Positions 25,320 to 34,478 of a stretch of 64,000 bases of DNA are shown in pieces. The notes beneath the pieces were generated by a model that was not told the origin of the DNA, did no database searches, and was given only the letters and a program-made list of their open reading frames with translations. The DNA lies in the NCBI RefSeq assembly GCF_947496195.1, contig NZ_CANMBY010000001.1, positions 1,240,001 to 1,304,000 on the forward strand, written 5' to 3'. Source of the DNA: an uncultured Polaribacter sp. GTDB taxonomy: Bacteria; Bacteroidota; Bacteroidia; Flavobacteriales; Flavobacteriaceae. A program made the position numbers and the translations under genes. Each line of letters starts with the position of its first letter. Position 1 is the stretch's first letter.

Positions 25320-27458
25320 TTAATTTTTTACAATTTCTGATTTTTCTCTAAGCTTTAATTCACTCAATACATTTAAAGCTTCAGAAATGTACATGTCTTT
25401 TGCTAAATTTTTATGCCAAGCCACTCTTTTATCTTTTAAATCTGTATTTACTTTAAATAAAGACATCTCATATTTTGGAGAAGTAAAATTTAAGTTTGAA
25501 GAATAATCAAAAACAGATTTAAATTTTTCTCCTTCTTTTTCTTTCATTTCATTTTCTTTGAAGAACTTTTTATAATTTAAAGAATAGGTTGTGTTTTCTT
25601 GATTTTTCTTGAGCCACTTTGCGTATTCATTAATTAATTGAAAATTCTCACTATTTGCAATTCTGTTTTTACTGTTGTACACAACATCAGCAAAATTTGA
25701 GTAAGAATTAGTTTGTGTATATTTTGCTTGGTCTACTTTATCCCATGCTAAAGCTCCATCTAAATCACGTTCTCCATATTCCATATAACTTAATCTACTT
25801 GGCATTGCTATATCTGAATACACGCCTTCTTTTTGAGTAGAACCACCATTAACTCTATAGAATTTTTGAATGGTTAATTTTAAATATCCTAAATCTTTTT
25901 TGTAATTAGGGTAAAACTGATTGATAGGTAATACGTTTTGCACAGTTCCTTTACCATAAGTTTGGTTACCTCCTAAAATTACAGCTCTTTTATAATCTTG
26001 CATTGCAGCTGCAAAAATTTCTGATGCAGATGCAGAAAACTCATTTACTAAAACAACAACTGCTCCATCCCATTGTATTTTAGGATCTATATCTCCTTTA
26101 ACTATTGGATTTTCTCCTCTGTATTTAACTTGAACAATAGGTCCTTTATCTATAAATAAACCAGAAATTTCTATGGCTGTTTTTAAAGAACCACCACCAT
26201 TATTTCTTAAATCTATGATTAATCCTACTACACCTTCTGCTTTTAGTCTTTCAATTTCTTTTTCCATATCCTTAGCAGAATCTCTATAATTATTGTCTGA
26301 AAAGTCTATATAAAAACTTGGTAAATCTATAATACCGTATTTTTTTCCGTTTTTCTCAACAATACTAGATTTTACAAAAGTTTCATCTAATTGTACAACA
26401 TCTCTAATTATAGATATTGTTTTTATAGAACCATCTAGTTTCTTTTTAACTGTAAGTTGTACTTCAGTTCCTTTTGGCCCTTTAATAAATTTAATAGCAT
26501 CATCTAAACGCATACCCACAATATCTATTGGTTCTTCATTTCCTTGAGCAACTTTTAAAATGATATCTCCAGGTTCTAATTCGCCTTGTTTTGAAGCAGG
26601 ACCTCCAGCAACAAGTTCAAAAACATGCGTGTAAATTCCTTTTTTTTGTAAACGAGCTCCAATACCTTCTAATTTACCAGACATAGTTTGGTCAAATCTT
26701 TCTTTGATATTTGGATCCATATAAGTTGTATGAGGATCAAAAGCACCAACTACAGAATTTAAAAAAGTAGAAAACCAATCTTCGTGCTCTAACTCTTCAA
26801 TTCTAATATAAAGCTCATCCATATTTTTAAGTACTTCTGCTCTAGCTTCTTTTTCTAAAGTTTTAAAAGACTTTACTTTAAAACTCTTGTCTTTTTTTAG
26901 TTTAGCTTCTTGTAAATCAGTTTGTTCTTGAATTCTACTAAGCGTTTGTAATTTTAATTGCTTTCTCCAATAATCTATCAATTGATTATCGTTTTTAGCA
27001 AATGGTACTTTATCAAAATCTAAGTCTACAGTTTCGTTTTTATTAAAGTTAAATGGTTGTGCTAATAAATCTCCATAATAAGATTTTGCATTTTTTATTT
27101 TTTCTATAAAACGACCATAAACCAATTTGTAAAATGATAAATCATCTTGCAATAACTGGTTATCTATTTGATATTTATATTTAGAAAATTCTTTTAAATC
27201 TTGTTGTGTAAAATATCTTTTGCTTGGATCTAACCCGTTTATAAAACTTTTAAAAACTTGTTCAGAAAAATCGTCATTCATGTCTTTAACAACAAAATGA
27301 CCTCTAGTAAGTATATTTTTTAAAACGTATATTAGAACTTTATCTTTTTCTGGATCTGAGTTTGTAACTGTATTATTATTGTTCGCTTGAACTGATACTA
27401 CATTTATTAGCAAAAAGAATGCTAAAAAAACAGATTTCATCTTTAAATTCGTCTTCAT
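25320..27458 (-). CDS. prc: Tail-specific (carboxy-terminal processing) protease, S41 family
   Basis: A 712 aa periplasmic serine protease of the Prc/Tsp type. A signal peptide (to about VSVQA, residue 25) is followed by an N-terminal helical domain, a PDZ domain (GIGARLQKKGIYTHVFELVAGGPA...LEPGDIIL, about 265-345), the S41 catalytic domain with the SASASE segment at 475-480 (nucleophile probably S477) and lysine K503 in YGKGTVQ, and a DUF3340-type C-terminal region. It degrades misfolded or tagged envelope proteins and trims cell wall enzymes. Start may also be the ATG at 27440 (six residues shorter). Own terminator. Confidence 0.94.
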   Translation of the reverse strand: MKTNLKMKSVFLAFFLLINVVSVQANNNNTVTNSDPEKDKVLIYVLKNILTRGHFVVKDMNDDFSEQVFKSFINGLDPSKRYFTQQDLKEFSKYKYQIDNQLLQDDLSFYKLVYGRFIEKIKNAKSYYGDLLAQPFNFNKNETVDLDFDKVPFAKNDNQLIDYWRKQLKLQTLSRIQEQTDLQEAKLKKDKSFKVKSFKTLEKEARAEVLKNMDELYIRIEELEHEDWFSTFLNSVVGAFDPHTTYMDPNIKERFDQTMSGKLEGIGARLQKKGIYTHVFELVAGGPASKQGELEPGDIILKVAQGNEEPIDIVGMRLDDAIKFIKGPKGTEVQLTVKKKLDGSIKTISIIRDVVQLDETFVKSSIVEKNGKKYGIIDLPSFYIDFSDNNYRDSAKDMEKEIERLKAEGVVGLIIDLRNNGGGSLKTAIEISGLFIDKGPIVQVKYRGENPIVKGDIDPKIQWDGAVVVLVNEFSASASEIFAAAMQDYKRAVILGGNQTYGKGTVQNVLPINQFYPNYKKDLGYLKLTIQKFYRVNGGSTQKEGVYSDIAMPSRLSYMEYGERDLDGALAWDKVDQAKYTQTNSYSNFADVVYNSKNRIANSENFQLINEYAKWLKKNQENTTYSLNYKKFFKENEMKEKEGEKFKSVFDYSSNLNFTSPKYEMSLFKVNTDLKDKRVAWHKNLAKDMYISEALNVLSELKLREKSEIVKN

Positions 27459-27518
27459 CTAATCTATTAAAATTGTTATTATTAATATTTTACTAATCTA
27501 CTAAAATAGTGCCAAACT

Positions 27519-28037
27519 TTAAATGGCTTTTTTATAAATACCTCTAAAAGATTCAGAAATTACTTTTCCTTGTTCATTAACATATTCCCAAACTTGAGTC
27601 ACAGAACCGTCATTATTTTTAGACCAAGTTATTTTGTTTATATAATTTCCTTTATTGGTTTTAATTATGTCACTTTTTAAAATCATTTTTCCATCTACTA
27701 AATTGCCTTTTAACACCAACGAAAAGCCTGAATTATCTACCCAAACTTGATTCCAAGAATCATCTGTTTTGTTATAATAATTATAACTGGTTCCTCTACT
27801 TTGGCTAGTTTTAGATTCCCAATTTTCTTGCATAACACAATTGTTTTGCATTTTAATAAGCTTATTTGTACCTATTAATTTGTTTTGTGTGTTGTAAACA
27901 TTCCAAGAACCTTCCCAAAAATCAAACTGGCCATATTTTTCTCCAGAACAAGGACTTTTTGTTTGATTTTGTCCAATTATATTTGAGGAAATAAATACAG
28001 TAATAAGAAATAAAAAATAGGTTATTAAACGTGCCAT
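27519..28037 (-). CDS. Secreted protein of the DUF1579-like kind
   Basis: About 172 aa. Signal peptide (MARLITYFLFLITVFISSNIIGQ), then a lipocalin-like barrel with the pattern FDFWEGSWNVY and a closing ESFRGIYKK; this resembles the DUF1579 family often annotated as hypothetical. The start at 28037 is chosen because it gives a standard signal peptide; the frame is open to 28079. It lies 60 nt before prc in the same direction and could be cotranscribed. Function unknown. Confidence 0.7.
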   Translation of the reverse strand: MARLITYFLFLITVFISSNIIGQNQTKSPCSGEKYGQFDFWEGSWNVYNTQNKLIGTNKLIKMQNNCVMQENWESKTSQSRGTSYNYYNKTDDSWNQVWVDNSGFSLVLKGNLVDGKMILKSDIIKTNKGNYINKITWSKNNDGSVTQVWEYVNEQGKVISESFRGIYKKAI

Positions 28038-28126
28038 TTTTAGAAAATAATCTCTTACAATGTTACTGAAAATAAGCATGATATATTCTTTACAAAATGT
28101 TAAAAAGAAAATCGTTTAAAATAAAT

Positions 28127-28134
28127 TACATTTG
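28127..28134 (+). promoter_or_regulatory. -7 promoter element of the surE operon
   Basis: TACATTTG, a full match, ends 18 nt before the ATG at 28153. The in-frame TTG at 28132 lies inside it and is not the start. Confidence 0.55.
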
Positions 28135-28152
28135 TATTTTAAATTCGATTTT

Positions 28153-28923
28153 ATGCAAGAAAGACCATTAATTTTAGTTACCAATGATGATGGAATTACA
28201 GCTCCAGGTATTAGAGCTTTAATAAGAATAATGAATAAAATTGGTGAAGTGGTTGTTGTGGCTCCTGATAGCCCACAAAGTGGAATGGGGCATGCTATTA
28301 CTGTTGATAATGTGTTAACCTGTAACCCAATAACAATTGATGATGGACCACAATTAGAATATACCTGTTCTGGTACTCCTGCAGATTGTATTAAAATGGC
28401 TGTGAGCGAAATTTTAAATAAAAAGCCAGACCTATGTGTTTCTGGTATAAATCATGGTTCAAATTCATCTATAAATGTAATTTATTCTGGCACTATGAGT
28501 GCTGCTATAGAAGCAGGAATAGAAGGAATACCTGCAATTGGTTTTTCGCTCTTAGATTTTAAATGGCATGCAGATTTTAAACCTGCAGAAGATTTTGTAA
28601 AAAAGATCACTTTAAATACCTTATTAAACGGATTGCCTGAAGGAGTTGTTTTAAACGTAAACATACCTAATCTTAAGAAAGAAGAAATTAAAGGAACTAA
28701 GATTTGTAGACAAGCTATGGGTGTTTGGAAAGAAGACTTTGATAAAAGAAAGAGCCCTTTTGGTAAAGAATATTATTGGCTTTCAGGAGAATTTGTTAAT
28801 AAAGATAAAGGTCAAGATACAGATGTTTGGGCTTTAGATAATGGTTTCATTTCTATTGTACCTGTCCAGTTTGATTTAACTGCACATCATATGATACAAA
28901 AATTAAATTCTTGGGAACTTTAA
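28153..28923 (+). CDS. surE: 5'/3'-nucleotidase SurE
   Basis: SurE dephosphorylates nucleoside monophosphates in a metal-dependent manner; in the cytoplasm it is linked to stress survival. The 256 aa protein starts with the metal-binding motif LVTNDDGITAPG, followed by APDSPQSGMGHAIT and the conserved CSGTPADC and SGINHGSN stretches. ATG at 28153 chosen over TTG 28132. First gene of surE-95aa-lpxB-comEC; it overlaps the next start by 13 nt. Confidence 0.96.
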   Translation: MQERPLILVTNDDGITAPGIRALIRIMNKIGEVVVVAPDSPQSGMGHAITVDNVLTCNPITIDDGPQLEYTCSGTPADCIKMAVSEILNKKPDLCVSGINHGSNSSINVIYSGTMSAAIEAGIEGIPAIGFSLLDFKWHADFKPAEDFVKKITLNTLLNGLPEGVVLNVNIPNLKKEEIKGTKICRQAMGVWKEDFDKRKSPFGKEYYWLSGEFVNKDKGQDTDVWALDNGFISIVPVQFDLTAHHMIQKLNSWEL

Positions 28924-29198
28924 AAAAAGAAATATTAATTGGTGTTTTAATATCCATATTTGCAACTGCAGCAGGTGCTTTTTTGTATATAGAATATTTT
29001 TCTAAAGTAAGTTTTTTAGAAACTTTACAGCTAATTAAAGAAGGTAATTTGTATGGTAAAATATTATCAATAGCAGCTATTCCAAATTTATTTATATTCT
29101 TTGTTTTTATTAGAAAAAAACAAGATTATAGAGCAAGAGGAGTTTTACTTATGACCATATTAATTGCATTAACCACTTTTATCTTAAAATTTATCTGA
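28911..29198 (+). CDS. Small integral membrane protein, 95 aa
   Basis: No named family. Three hydrophobic segments (about residues 8-28, 48-66, 75-93) with a short charged loop RKKQDYRARG. It starts with TTG inside the end of surE and its stop overlaps the lpxB ATG by 1 nt (TGATG), so it is translationally coupled to both. The tight coupling to lpxB suggests a link to outer membrane lipid production, but this is inference. Confidence 0.75.
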   Translation: MGTLKKEILIGVLISIFATAAGAFLYIEYFSKVSFLETLQLIKEGNLYGKILSIAAIPNLFIFFVFIRKKQDYRARGVLLMTILIALTTFILKFI

Positions 29199-30310
29199 TG
29201 AAATATTACATTATAGCAGGAGAAGCATCAGGAGATTTACATGGTTCAAACCTAATGAAAGCAATTTATAAAAAAGATAAAAAAGCTGACATTCGATTTT
29301 GGGGTGGAGATTTAATGCAAAGTGTGGGTGGTACTCTTGTAAGCCATTATAAAGAAAGAGCCTTCATGGGTTTTTTTGAAGTGATTAAAAACTTAAATAA
29401 AGTTTTAGTATTTATTAAGTTCTGTAAAAAAGATATTAAAAAATTTCAGCCAGATGTTGTAGTTTTTATAGATAACTCAGGATTTAATTTACGAATTGCA
29501 AAATGGGCAAAAGAAGAAGGCTTTAAAACTAACTACTATATATCTCCACAAGTTTGGGCAAGTAGAGCTAGTAGAGTAAAAAAGATAAAAAGAGATGTAG
29601 ATAACATGTTTGTTATTTTACCTTTCGAAAAAGAATTTTATAAAAAGTTCGATTATCAAGTTGAGTTTGTAGGACATCCATTAATTGATGCAATTGCAGA
29701 TAGAAAACAAATAGATGAATTTACTTTTAGAGAAGAACATCAATTAGGGGAAAAACCAATAATTGCTTTATTACCTGGCAGCAGAAAACAAGAAATTACA
29801 AAAATGCTTTCTGTAATGTTGTCTTTAACTAATGATTTTTCTGATTATATTTTTGTAATTGCTGGTGCACCAAGTCAAGATTTTTCTTTTTATCAACAAA
29901 TAATAGGTAATAAAGAAGTTAAGTTTATAAATAACAAAACATACGATTTGTTATCAGTTTCAACAGCAGCATTAGTAGCTTCTGGTACTGCAACATTAGA
30001 AACAGCTTTATTTAAAGTACCACAAGTAGTTTGTTATAAAGGTGGTTTTATTTCATATCAAATTGCAAAAAGAATTATTACACTTAAGTTTATTTCTCTT
30101 GTGAATTTAATTATGGATCAAGAGGTAGTAACTGAGTTGATTCAGAATGATTTTACTACATCTAATCTTAAAAAAGAATTGACTAAAATTTTAGATACCA
30201 CTTACAGAGAAAAGATGTTTTTACATTATTTTGATTTAGAAAAGAAACTAGGAGGTAAAGGCGCATCAGAAAAAACAGCACAACTTATAATTGACGGATT
30301 AAAAAGTTAG
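29198..30310 (+). CDS. lpxB: Lipid-A-disaccharide synthase
   Basis: LpxB joins UDP-2,3-diacylglucosamine and lipid X into the lipid A disaccharide on the cytoplasmic side of the inner membrane. The 370 aa protein has the normal length; the N-terminus IIAGEASGDLHGSNLM and the later PGSRKQEI and VASGTATLE motifs are diagnostic of this GT19 family. Start ATG overlaps the previous stop. It precedes comEC. Confidence 0.96.
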   Translation: MKYYIIAGEASGDLHGSNLMKAIYKKDKKADIRFWGGDLMQSVGGTLVSHYKERAFMGFFEVIKNLNKVLVFIKFCKKDIKKFQPDVVVFIDNSGFNLRIAKWAKEEGFKTNYYISPQVWASRASRVKKIKRDVDNMFVILPFEKEFYKKFDYQVEFVGHPLIDAIADRKQIDEFTFREEHQLGEKPIIALLPGSRKQEITKMLSVMLSLTNDFSDYIFVIAGAPSQDFSFYQQIIGNKEVKFINNKTYDLLSVSTAALVASGTATLETALFKVPQVVCYKGGFISYQIAKRIITLKFISLVNLIMDQEVVTELIQNDFTTSNLKKELTKILDTTYREKMFLHYFDLEKKLGGKGASEKTAQLIIDGLKS

Positions 30311-30321
30311 TAACTTTAAAA

Positions 30322-30329
30322 TAATTTTG
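30322..30329 (+). promoter_or_regulatory. Possible -7 promoter element before comEC
   Basis: TAATTTTG, matching TAnnTTTG, 15 nt before the ATG at 30345. It may give comEC an extra internal promoter in the lpxB operon. Confidence 0.4.
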
Positions 30330-30344
30330 TAACTTTATTTCGCT

Positions 30345-32351
30345 ATGAAAAGGTTACTAAATTACTTACCAGTACATTTTGTAATTTTCTTAATATTAGG
30401 TATTTGTGTTCAGTTTTATTACAAAATCTGGTGTTTTGGATTTTTACATTTCCTGTCTGTTTTTGGGATAATTCTTTTGACTTTATTTCTTGTGAAGTCT
30501 AAAATTATAAAGACATTCCTTAGTTTTCTTTTATTCTTTTTTATAGGTATTTCAACTGTATATTTTCAGAATAAACAGCATTATACTAATTATTATCAAA
30601 ATTTTATTGATAATAACTCAACTAAAATTTTAAAAATAAATAAAGTACTTAAACCAGGGTTTTATCATTTTAAATTTGAAGCTAAAGTTATTCAAATAGA
30701 TGATTATAAAACTTGTGGTTCAGTACTTTTAAATCTTAAAAAAGACACTTTACATTCAGGTATTAATGTGGATGATATTTTACTAGTTAAAACTGATTTC
30801 TTAGATGTAATGCCTCCTTTAAATCCTCATCAATTTGATTATAAAAGCTATTTAGCTAAAAAAGGAATTACTCAGCAAATGTTTATCGCTGAAAACGAAT
30901 TTAAAAAACTTGTAAATAATGATATTTCTCTATTTGGTTTGTCTGCAAGTTTTAGAAATAAAGTACAAAATTCTTTTAAAAAATATCATTTTAAAGACGA
31001 TGAACTTGGAGTAATAAGTGCACTGTTATTAGGACAAAGACAGGATATTTCTAAAGATTTAATTGATGATTATTCTAAAGCTGGAGCCATTCATATTTTA
31101 GCAGTTTCTGGTTTACATGTAGGTATAATTTTACTCATTTTAAATTGGCTTTTTAAGCCTCTTGAGGTTTTTAAAAATGGAAAAATTTTAAAAACATTTA
31201 TGGTTATAATATCTCTATGGAGTTTTGCATTTGTAGCAGGTTTGTCTGCATCTGTTATTAGAGCAGTAACCATGTTTACTTTTGTTTCTTTTGGATTATT
31301 TTTTAGAAAACGAAATTTTGTCGAGTTTTCTTTAATCAGCTCAATGTTCTTTTTACTCTTATTTAAACCAATGTTTTTATTTGATGTTGGCTTTCAATTA
31401 AGTTATTTAGCTGTTTTTGGTATTGTTTGGGTGCAACCAAAATTAGTCCAAATATGGCATCCAAAATTAAAAATAATTAATTTCTTCTGGAGATTGTTTA
31501 CAGTTTCTATTGCAGCACAAATAGGAATTTTACCTTTAAGTATCTATTATTTTCATCAAATTCCTGGGTTGTTTTTATTATCAAATTTGATAATTATTCC
31601 TTTTTTAGGAGCTATTTTATTTGGTGGGATTATGATTATTCTACTGTCAGTTTTAGATATTTTACCTCAATTTTTTGCTGATTTCTATGGAAAAATTATA
31701 TCAATCATTAACAGTTTTGTTCAATGGATTTCTAATCAAGAAGCATTTTTATTCGAAGAGTTGTCATTGTCTTTTTTGATGATGATTTGTATGTACTTAA
31801 TCGTTTTTAGTTTTGTGTTATTGGTGTTTAGATATTCACCAAAGAAGTTGCTTTTTTTCTTAGGATCAATAATTGTGTTACAGTCAGTTTTATTGATAGA
31901 AAGTAAGCAAAGAGTTTCTAAAGAAGAGTTTATCGTTTTTCATAAAAGCAGATATTCTATTCTTGGAGAAAGGTTAGGTAATCAATTAAAAATTTATCAT
32001 ACTACAAATAGTAATAATCATAATTTCTTAAACTCTTATAAAGTTGGTGAAAAAGTAAGATTAAATTACACTAATCAATTAAAGAATATTTATTCAATTA
32101 AAAACAAGAATATACTAATTGTAGATAGTTTAGGAGTTTACAATATAAAGCAGTTAAAAAATACTATTGTAATTTTACAGCAATCGCCTAAAATTAATTT
32201 AGAACGTTTAATAAAGGTTATTAAGCCTTCGCAAATTATTGCTGATGGAAGTAATTACAAAAGTTATATGAATTTATGGGAAGAGGTTTCAAAAAAAGAA
32301 AACATACCTTTTTATAATACAAGTAAAAAAGGTGCTTTTATTATAAAATAA
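30345..32351 (+). CDS. comEC: ComEC/Rec2 family DNA-uptake channel protein
   Basis: A 668 aa polytopic membrane protein. N-terminal membrane helices and a DUF4131-like OB domain (about residues 95-185) are followed by the Competence channel domain (about 220-500) with the signature KAGAIHILAVSGLHVG. The usual C-terminal metallo-beta-lactamase nuclease domain is reduced to about 130 residues with no HxHxDH motif. Such trimmed ComECs are seen in Flavobacteriia; the protein likely brings single-stranded DNA into the cell without its own nuclease. Its stop codon abuts the stop of the convergent thioredoxin gene with no base in between. Confidence 0.9.
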   Translation: MKRLLNYLPVHFVIFLILGICVQFYYKIWCFGFLHFLSVFGIILLTLFLVKSKIIKTFLSFLLFFFIGISTVYFQNKQHYTNYYQNFIDNNSTKILKINKVLKPGFYHFKFEAKVIQIDDYKTCGSVLLNLKKDTLHSGINVDDILLVKTDFLDVMPPLNPHQFDYKSYLAKKGITQQMFIAENEFKKLVNNDISLFGLSASFRNKVQNSFKKYHFKDDELGVISALLLGQRQDISKDLIDDYSKAGAIHILAVSGLHVGIILLILNWLFKPLEVFKNGKILKTFMVIISLWSFAFVAGLSASVIRAVTMFTFVSFGLFFRKRNFVEFSLISSMFFLLLFKPMFLFDVGFQLSYLAVFGIVWVQPKLVQIWHPKLKIINFFWRLFTVSIAAQIGILPLSIYYFHQIPGLFLLSNLIIIPFLGAILFGGIMIILLSVLDILPQFFADFYGKIISIINSFVQWISNQEAFLFEELSLSFLMMICMYLIVFSFVLLVFRYSPKKLLFFLGSIIVLQSVLLIESKQRVSKEEFIVFHKSRYSILGERLGNQLKIYHTTNSNNHNFLNSYKVGEKVRLNYTNQLKNIYSIKNKNILIVDSLGVYNIKQLKNTIVILQQSPKINLERLIKVIKPSQIIADGSNYKSYMNLWEEVSKKENIPFYNTSKKGAFIIK

Positions 32352-32873
32352 CTATTTAATATTGCTTTTAAAATTCTTTTCAAATTCTGGCCAATCTGTA
32401 TCTATGTAAGCTTTAGTATTAAAAAAAGCTAAAATTTTCTCAAAGTGTTTTGAAGATAAATAACCAGGAATTTGTTGAAGCATTTGCTCTTTTTCGTTCA
32501 TGAAAATGGTTGTTGGATAAGATAGTCTACCATTCATTAATGCAGCAGATAATTCGTGATATTTAGATCTACCTTCTCCTTTTAACTTAAAAGTATAGCC
32601 TTTATAAGTAATATCTTCTTTGCCTTCACCATCAAGTTTTATAGCATAAAAATTATTGTTGATATAGTCTATAATTACCTTATTAGAATAAGTTTTTAAA
32701 TCCATTTTTTTACAGTAACCACACCAATCTGTGTAAACATCTATTAAAATAGGTTTAGGGCTTTTTTTGTTTAACTCAATTGCATCTTCAAAGCTTAACC
32801 AATTAATTTTGTTTTGAGCATTTGTAAATAAACTAGTACAAAATAATAATATAAGTAAAACTGATTTCTTCAT
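32352..32873 (-). CDS. Periplasmic thioredoxin-fold protein
   Basis: About 173 aa, signal peptide (MKKSVLLILLFCTSLFTNAQ) then a thioredoxin domain with active site WCGYCK and conserved cis-proline region YPTTIF. Expected to act in the periplasm as a disulfide reductase or DsbD-type partner (resembles the C-terminal domain of DsbD / thioredoxin_7). The frame is open to 32894, but the ATG at 32873 gives a normal signal peptide. It converges on comEC with abutting stop codons. Confidence 0.85.
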   Translation of the reverse strand: MKKSVLLILLFCTSLFTNAQNKINWLSFEDAIELNKKSPKPILIDVYTDWCGYCKKMDLKTYSNKVIIDYINNNFYAIKLDGEGKEDITYKGYTFKLKGEGRSKYHELSAALMNGRLSYPTTIFMNEKEQMLQQIPGYLSSKHFEKILAFFNTKAYIDTDWPEFEKNFKSNIK

Positions 32874-32919
32874 AACTATTAAGTCGCAAATCATATGCCA
32901 AATTTACAAAACTGAAAAT

Positions 32920-32954
32920 AAAAAAAACTCAACTTGAAAACCAAGCTGAGTTTT
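32920..32954 (-). terminator. Rho-independent terminator after the POT transporter gene
   Basis: ACTCA-A-CTTG pairs with CAAG-C-TGAGT (one mismatch); on the minus strand a T run follows. Confidence 0.85.
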
Positions 32955-32964
32955 AAATAAGTTA

Positions 32965-34476
32965 TTAATGTACGTTGCCTAAAAGCTTTTTCATTAAAGG
33001 AGAGAATACTAAAACAATAGCACCTGCACCTAAAGCATACATGGCTATTAAATGGAAACCATCTGTGTAAATAGATAAAGTTTCTAGCCCACCAACATTA
33101 GTATCTGTACTTTCTACTGCTAATTGTTCACCTATAAAACCAACAATTTGAAAAGCATAAGCAGAAGATAAAAACCAAACCCCCATCATAAATGAAACTA
33201 CATTTTTAGGTGATAAATCAGTAATCTTTGATAATCCAACAGGAGACATAAATAACTCTCCAATAGACAATATTAAATACATAATTAATAAATAAGCAAA
33301 AGGTACCATTCCATTTTCATCAGCACTTCCTTTACTCAAAGCTAAAATATAGAAACAAGCACCAGCCAAAAGTAGACCAAGGCCAAATTTATAAGGTGTT
33401 CTTGGGTTCATTCCTTTCTTTGAAAGAAAACCCCACATCAAAGAAATTGGAATTGCTAAAATGATTATAAACATTGAGTTTAAAGAATTTGTTTGTGCTG
33501 CAGTCATTATACCTTCTAGAGATACATTTCTAGATGCAAATAATGTAATAACACTTCCAGAAAGCTCATGGAACCCCCAAAAAAGAGTCATAAAGAACGT
33601 AATTAAAACTGCCATTATCATTTTTTTTCTAGCTTCATTAGTTTTTAAGGTATATATGATGTAAATTATATATGCCAAAACAGCAAAACCAATAAATTTA
33701 AATAAACCACTTACATAATTTTGTTTCCAAGAAGCTAACAAATATGCAATACCTGGAGCAGTCAAAAATGCAATAACTGGTATTAATGTCTTTTGAGGTA
33801 TACCTATTATTTTTTTATTGTAAACTTCTTGGTTTGGAGGTAAACCTCTATCACCAAAAATATTCTTTTTAATGCCACTCCAAAAGAATGCTAAACCAGC
33901 CATCATTCCAATTCCTGCTAATCCAAAACCATAATGATATCCGTATTCTACAGCTAACCATCCACAAAGTAATGGAGCAATCCACCCACCAACATTAATA
34001 CCCATATAAAAAATGGTAAAACCAGAATCTTTTCTAACATCACCTTCTTTGTATAAAGATCCAACAAATGTTGAAATGTTAGGTTTAAAAAAACCATTAC
34101 CAACCACAATAAAAGCCAATGCTAAAAAGAAGGCAATATCATTTTCTATAGCCAAAACAAAATGTCCAATTGCCATTAATATACCACCAAGAAAAATAGA
34201 TGCTCTCATTCCTAAAATCTTATCTGAAATTTGACCACCAACAACTGTAGAAGCATAAACTAAAGAACCATAAGAAGCATATACAACTGCTGTAGCTGTA
34301 TCTCTTTCTACTATAGCTTTAAATATATGTTCAACCATATACAGCGTTAATAATGCTCTCATTCCATAGAAACTAAAACGCTCCCATAACTCAGCAAAAA
34401 ATAAGTAGAACAATCCTTTTGGATGTCCGAACATTTCTGGTTCTTGTGTTGTTGTGCTTACTCCTTTATCTAACAT
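32965..34476 (-). CDS. Proton-dependent oligopeptide (POT/PTR2) transporter
   Basis: A 503 aa inner membrane MFS transporter, about 12-14 helices, importing di- and tripeptides with protons. The N-terminal ExxERFSFYG pattern appears as LWERFSFYG, and the PTR2 signature region GNGFFKPNISTFVG is present. It starts 2 nt after the stop of the dipeptidyl-peptidase gene, so the two form an operon: peptide release outside, dipeptide import here. A terminator follows. Confidence 0.94.
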   Translation of the reverse strand: MLDKGVSTTTQEPEMFGHPKGLFYLFFAELWERFSFYGMRALLTLYMVEHIFKAIVERDTATAVVYASYGSLVYASTVVGGQISDKILGMRASIFLGGILMAIGHFVLAIENDIAFFLALAFIVVGNGFFKPNISTFVGSLYKEGDVRKDSGFTIFYMGINVGGWIAPLLCGWLAVEYGYHYGFGLAGIGMMAGLAFFWSGIKKNIFGDRGLPPNQEVYNKKIIGIPQKTLIPVIAFLTAPGIAYLLASWKQNYVSGLFKFIGFAVLAYIIYIIYTLKTNEARKKMIMAVLITFFMTLFWGFHELSGSVITLFASRNVSLEGIMTAAQTNSLNSMFIIILAIPISLMWGFLSKKGMNPRTPYKFGLGLLLAGACFYILALSKGSADENGMVPFAYLLIMYLILSIGELFMSPVGLSKITDLSPKNVVSFMMGVWFLSSAYAFQIVGFIGEQLAVESTDTNVGGLETLSIYTDGFHLIAMYALGAGAIVLVFSPLMKKLLGNVH

Positions 34477-34478
34477 AA

